Assembly (NCBI GenBank): GCA_020635725.1
Contig: JACJZF010000018.1
Span: forward strand, 1 to 33,628
Reading direction: 5' to 3'
DNA length: 33,628 nucleotides
Source: Flavobacteriales bacterium
GTDB lineage: Bacteria; Bacteroidota; Bacteroidia; Flavobacteriales_F; PHOS-HE28
Below are positions 31,490 through 33,628 of this stretch, piece after piece; within the stretch, counting starts at the first letter, position 1; every line of letters starts with the position of its first letter. A program made the translations under genes and the position numbers. Below the pieces are notes generated by a model. That model saw only the letters and a program-made list of their open reading frames with translations. It had not been told where the DNA came from and did no database searches.

Positions 31490-32505
31490 GGTGTCACATC
31501 CTTCTTCACCGCGTCCTTGATCCGCTGCACGTCGCTCTCGCTGAGCTTCGGCAGGCGGTCCTTCTTCCCGAAAACACTGAAGTAGCGGTTGGGGTTCAGG
31601 CGCAGGTCCTCCAGCAGCATATCGAGCTCGCGGCTGGCGCTGTTCAGGTTCACGTAGAGGCTGTCGTCCTTCATGAGCTTGCCCATGGTGCCCTCGCCGC
31701 TGTTGATGCTGGTGGTGATGCGGTGCAGGTCGGCGGTGGTGGCGGCCAGCTCATCGAGCACCTGCTTCAGGCGGCCGTGCGCAAGCTCGGCGCTGAGCGT
31801 GTCGAGGTTGCTGAAGGTGCGGTCGAGCTCATCGCTGTTGGCGGCGAGGGTGCCGCTCACCTTCTCCATGTTGCGCAGGGTGGCGCTGAGCGTGGCGCTC
31901 TCCATGGCCACCAGCTGATCGAGGCGGCGGGCGGTGCCGGCGAGCGTGGCCAGCGCGTCGCTCACGCTGCTGAAGCTGCTGTCGATATCGCCCACGGCTT
32001 CCTTGTTCAGCAGCTGCTGAAAGGCGCTGAGCACCGAATCGACGTTGGCGATCATGGTCTCGGCCTTGGCCTTGAGCGGATCGATCTGCTCGCCCACGGC
32101 ATCGGTGAGGCTGAGCTCCGAGGAGCCCTTCAGCGTGGCGCCTTTCTCGGCATAGTCGGTGCCGGTGCCGTTCTTGATCCGCAGCGCGCGCGAGAAGAGG
32201 TCGGCGCTGTAGATCTCCACCACGCAGTCCGTCGTGAGGCGCAGGCGGTCCTCGCTCAATTGGAAGCTGATGCGGATGCCCTTGCCATCGGCATTCATCT
32301 CCACCCCCACCACCTGCCCCACCTTGAGGCCGTGGTAGAAGACCGGCGATGCCGAGGTGATGCCCGACACATCGGCGTACACCACATGGTACACGTTGCG
32401 CTTGGTGAGCAGGTCGAGCCCCTTGAGGTAGTTCACGCCGAAGATCAGGAGGGCGATGCCCACCAGCACCAGCCCTGCAATGGAATACTCGCGCCTGATC
32501 TTCAT
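31486..32505 (-). CDS. MCE/MlaD family lipid-transport protein
   Basis: 339 residues with one N-terminal membrane helix (YSIAGLVLVGIALLIFGVNYL, about 6-26). The MCE domain follows (about 36-115): VVYADVSGITSASPVFYHGLKVGQVVGVEM, then RISFQLSEDRLRLTTDCVVEIYSADLFSRALRIKNG. The rest is a long helical region rich in Leu, Ser, Asp and Glu, which in MCE proteins forms a tube or needle. These proteins carry phospholipids between inner and outer membranes together with an MlaE/MlaF ABC transporter, which is not encoded in this window. It starts 6 nt after the amidase stop and overlaps the 4Fe-4S gene by 4 nt (ATGA), a compact operon. Confidence 0.92.
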   Translation of the reverse strand: MKIRREYSIAGLVLVGIALLIFGVNYLKGLDLLTKRNVYHVVYADVSGITSASPVFYHGLKVGQVVGVEMNADGKGIRISFQLSEDRLRLTTDCVVEIYSADLFSRALRIKNGTGTDYAEKGATLKGSSELSLTDAVGEQIDPLKAKAETMIANVDSVLSAFQQLLNKEAVGDIDSSFSSVSDALATLAGTARRLDQLVAMESATLSATLRNMEKVSGTLAANSDELDRTFSNLDTLSAELAHGRLKQVLDELAATTADLHRITTSINSGEGTMGKLMKDDSLYVNLNSASRELDMLLEDLRLNPNRYFSVFGKKDRLPKLSESDVQRIKDAVKKDVTP

Positions 32506-32511
32506 TCCGCT

Positions 32512-33628
32512 CTATTGGCTCCGGGACAAATTAACCGCTTCCTGCAGATCGATGCGGGCGCCATCCTTGAAGGCCACGATGAAGGCGCCGTCGAATCCTT
32601 TCTCCTTGCACGCGCGCTGGAGCTTGCGCGCATCGTCCAAGGTAGGCTCATCGCCCACCACATAGCGGAACAGCCCCTGCCCCTGGTGCTCCACCACGCC
32701 TTCGAGGCCCTTGAAGTTCTTGGGCTTGGGCTCGATGCGCTTGCTGCTGGTGGCGATCTGCACGCGGAAGCTCACCGCGGGCACCGGCTTGGGCTCGCCC
32801 ACGCCGCCGCCAGCGTTGGCCACCAGGGTGCAATCCGGTCGGGCGGGTTCCACGGCATCAACGGGCACGCCTTCCACCGTGGCCTTGTATTCCTTGATGG
32901 CGCGGTAGATGGCGCTGGCCATGTAATCCTGCCCCTGGTCGCCTTGCAGGAAATCCTCTTCGGTGGCGTTGGTGAGGAAGCCGAGCTCCACCAGCACGGC
33001 GGGCATGGTGGTGTAGCTGATCACCAGGAAGCCGGCCTGCTTCACGCCGCGGTCGTTCCGGCCCACGCGGTCCTTGAACTGCTTCTGGATGAGCGAGCTG
33101 AGCAGCAGGCTTTGATCCAGGTGCACGTTCTGCCTCAGGCTCAGCGCGATCTGGCTCTCGGGGTCCTTGGGGTCGTAGCCGTCGTACTTCAGCTCGTGGC
33201 CATCCTCCATCAGGATCGCGGCGTTCTCCTTCTGCGCCACGCGCATGTTCGCCTCGGTCTTGTGCAGGCCCATCACGTAGGTCTCGCAGCCATGCGGGTC
33301 CTTGTTGTCGTTGGCGTTGCAGTGGATGCTGATGAACACATCGGCCTTGGCGCGGTTGGCGATCTGCGTGCGCTCCATGAGCTCGATGAAGCGGTCGTCC
33401 TCGCGCGTGTACAGCACCTTCACATCGGGGAAGGCCTCGTTGAGGTACTTGCCCACGAGGCGCGCCACGTTCAGCGACACGTGCTTCTCGGTGGTCTTGT
33501 AGCGGCCGGTGCCCAGGTTGCCGGGATCCTTGCCGCCGTGCCCGGCATCGAGCACGATGGTGCGGATGCGGCTGGGATCGCGGCCTTGCGCATGGGCTGC
33601 AGCGGCGATCACAAGGATCGTTAAGGCG
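32512..33628 (-). CDS. N-acetylmuramoyl-L-alanine amidase (Amidase_3) with SPOR-like tail, cut by right edge
   Basis: The frame is open to the right edge, so the first codons of the signal peptide (...ALTILVIAAAAHAQ) lie at or beyond it. Zinc ligands of the Amidase_3 family are present: His in VLDAGHGGKDPG, Glu in TTEKHVSLNVA and His in ISIHCNANDN. The catalytic Glu is in VLVELGFLTN. The C-terminal ~85 residues (VSFRVQIATSSKRIEPKPKNFKGLEGV...ARKLQRACKEKGFDGAFIVAFKDG) form a SPOR-like domain that would bind denuded peptidoglycan at the division site. The enzyme cuts the amide between MurNAc and the stem peptide and so helps daughter-cell separation. It is the first visible gene of the amidase-MCE-FeS operon. 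Confidence 0.93.
   Translation of the reverse strand, partial: ALTILVIAAAAHAQGRDPSRIRTIVLDAGHGGKDPGNLGTGRYKTTEKHVSLNVARLVGKYLNEAFPDVKVLYTREDDRFIELMERTQIANRAKADVFISIHCNANDNKDPHGCETYVMGLHKTEANMRVAQKENAAILMEDGHELKYDGYDPKDPESQIALSLRQNVHLDQSLLLSSLIQKQFKDRVGRNDRGVKQAGFLVISYTTMPAVLVELGFLTNATEEDFLQGDQGQDYMASAIYRAIKEYKATVEGVPVDAVEPARPDCTLVANAGGGVGEPKPVPAVSFRVQIATSSKRIEPKPKNFKGLEGVVEHQGQGLFRYVVGDEPTLDDARKLQRACKEKGFDGAFIVAFKDGARIDLQEAVNLSRSQ

Noticed and set aside
31723..33624. Open 633-codon frame on the plus strand opposite the MCE and amidase genes
   Set aside because: It is antisense to two well-recognised genes, and the product is a His/Val/Leu/Glu-rich string without motifs.

Overview
The window is high-GC DNA from a member of the Bacteroidota, most likely a Flavobacteriales-type bacterium. 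Four proteins carry type IX secretion (T9SS) C-terminal sorting tails. There is a SusC-like TonB-dependent receptor, a DUF4924 gene, a Bacteroidota-type OstA-like protein and a GH92 glycosidase. Promoters resemble the Bacteroidota -7 element TAnnTTTG rather than a sigma70 -10 box. The species and the habitat cannot be read from the sequence.

Left end (1-1108): the first codons of a probable PaaZ-type aldehyde dehydrogenase run off the left edge. A small membrane-protein gene follows, then a broken copy of the same dehydrogenase 5' end (696-803). This stretch is dense in short repeats and hairpins and is bracketed by an 18-bp direct repeat. 1109-7430: a very large surface protein (vWA, seven SBBP repeats, GEVED, T9SS tail) interrupted by a single-base frameshift, divergent from a second T9SS cargo gene. 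7524-9147: a two-gene ABC exporter-like unit (permease plus ATPase) that ends in a strong bidirectional terminator shared with a convergent SGNH-hydrolase T9SS protein (9172-10410). 10505-18145: nhaA, a GNAT acetyltransferase downstream of a GH92 alpha-mannosidase-like gene, a pirin, and a TonB-dependent receptor. 18231-24147: mazG, a small ORF, a T9SS surface protein, and an overlapping cluster of an OmpH/Skp-like protein, DUF4924 and an OstA-like protein, which points to envelope biogenesis.

24150-28295 (minus strand) is a compact three-gene operon: a small membrane protein, a CotH-kinase-family protein, and a second CotH-like protein fused to a beta-helix whose apparent catalytic Trp-Asp is replaced. 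28377-33628 (minus strand) is an apparent operon: an N-acetylmuramoyl-L-alanine amidase with a SPOR-like tail (cut by the right edge), an MCE/MlaD lipid-transport protein, a membrane 4Fe-4S oxidoreductase, a CCG-domain Fe-S protein, and a conserved Bacteroidota protein often mislabelled 'ABC transporter ATPase'. It is interrupted by a repeat element that holds a fragment of a four-helix-bundle gene. A second simple repeat has gone in frame into the membrane oxidoreductase.

The main cross-cutting observation is a recurrent -7-like octamer, (T/C)AnnTTsG. It sits exactly 4 nt before the start codon of four unrelated genes, which suggests leaderless transcription. No tRNA, rRNA, CRISPR array, transposase or prophage gene was found.
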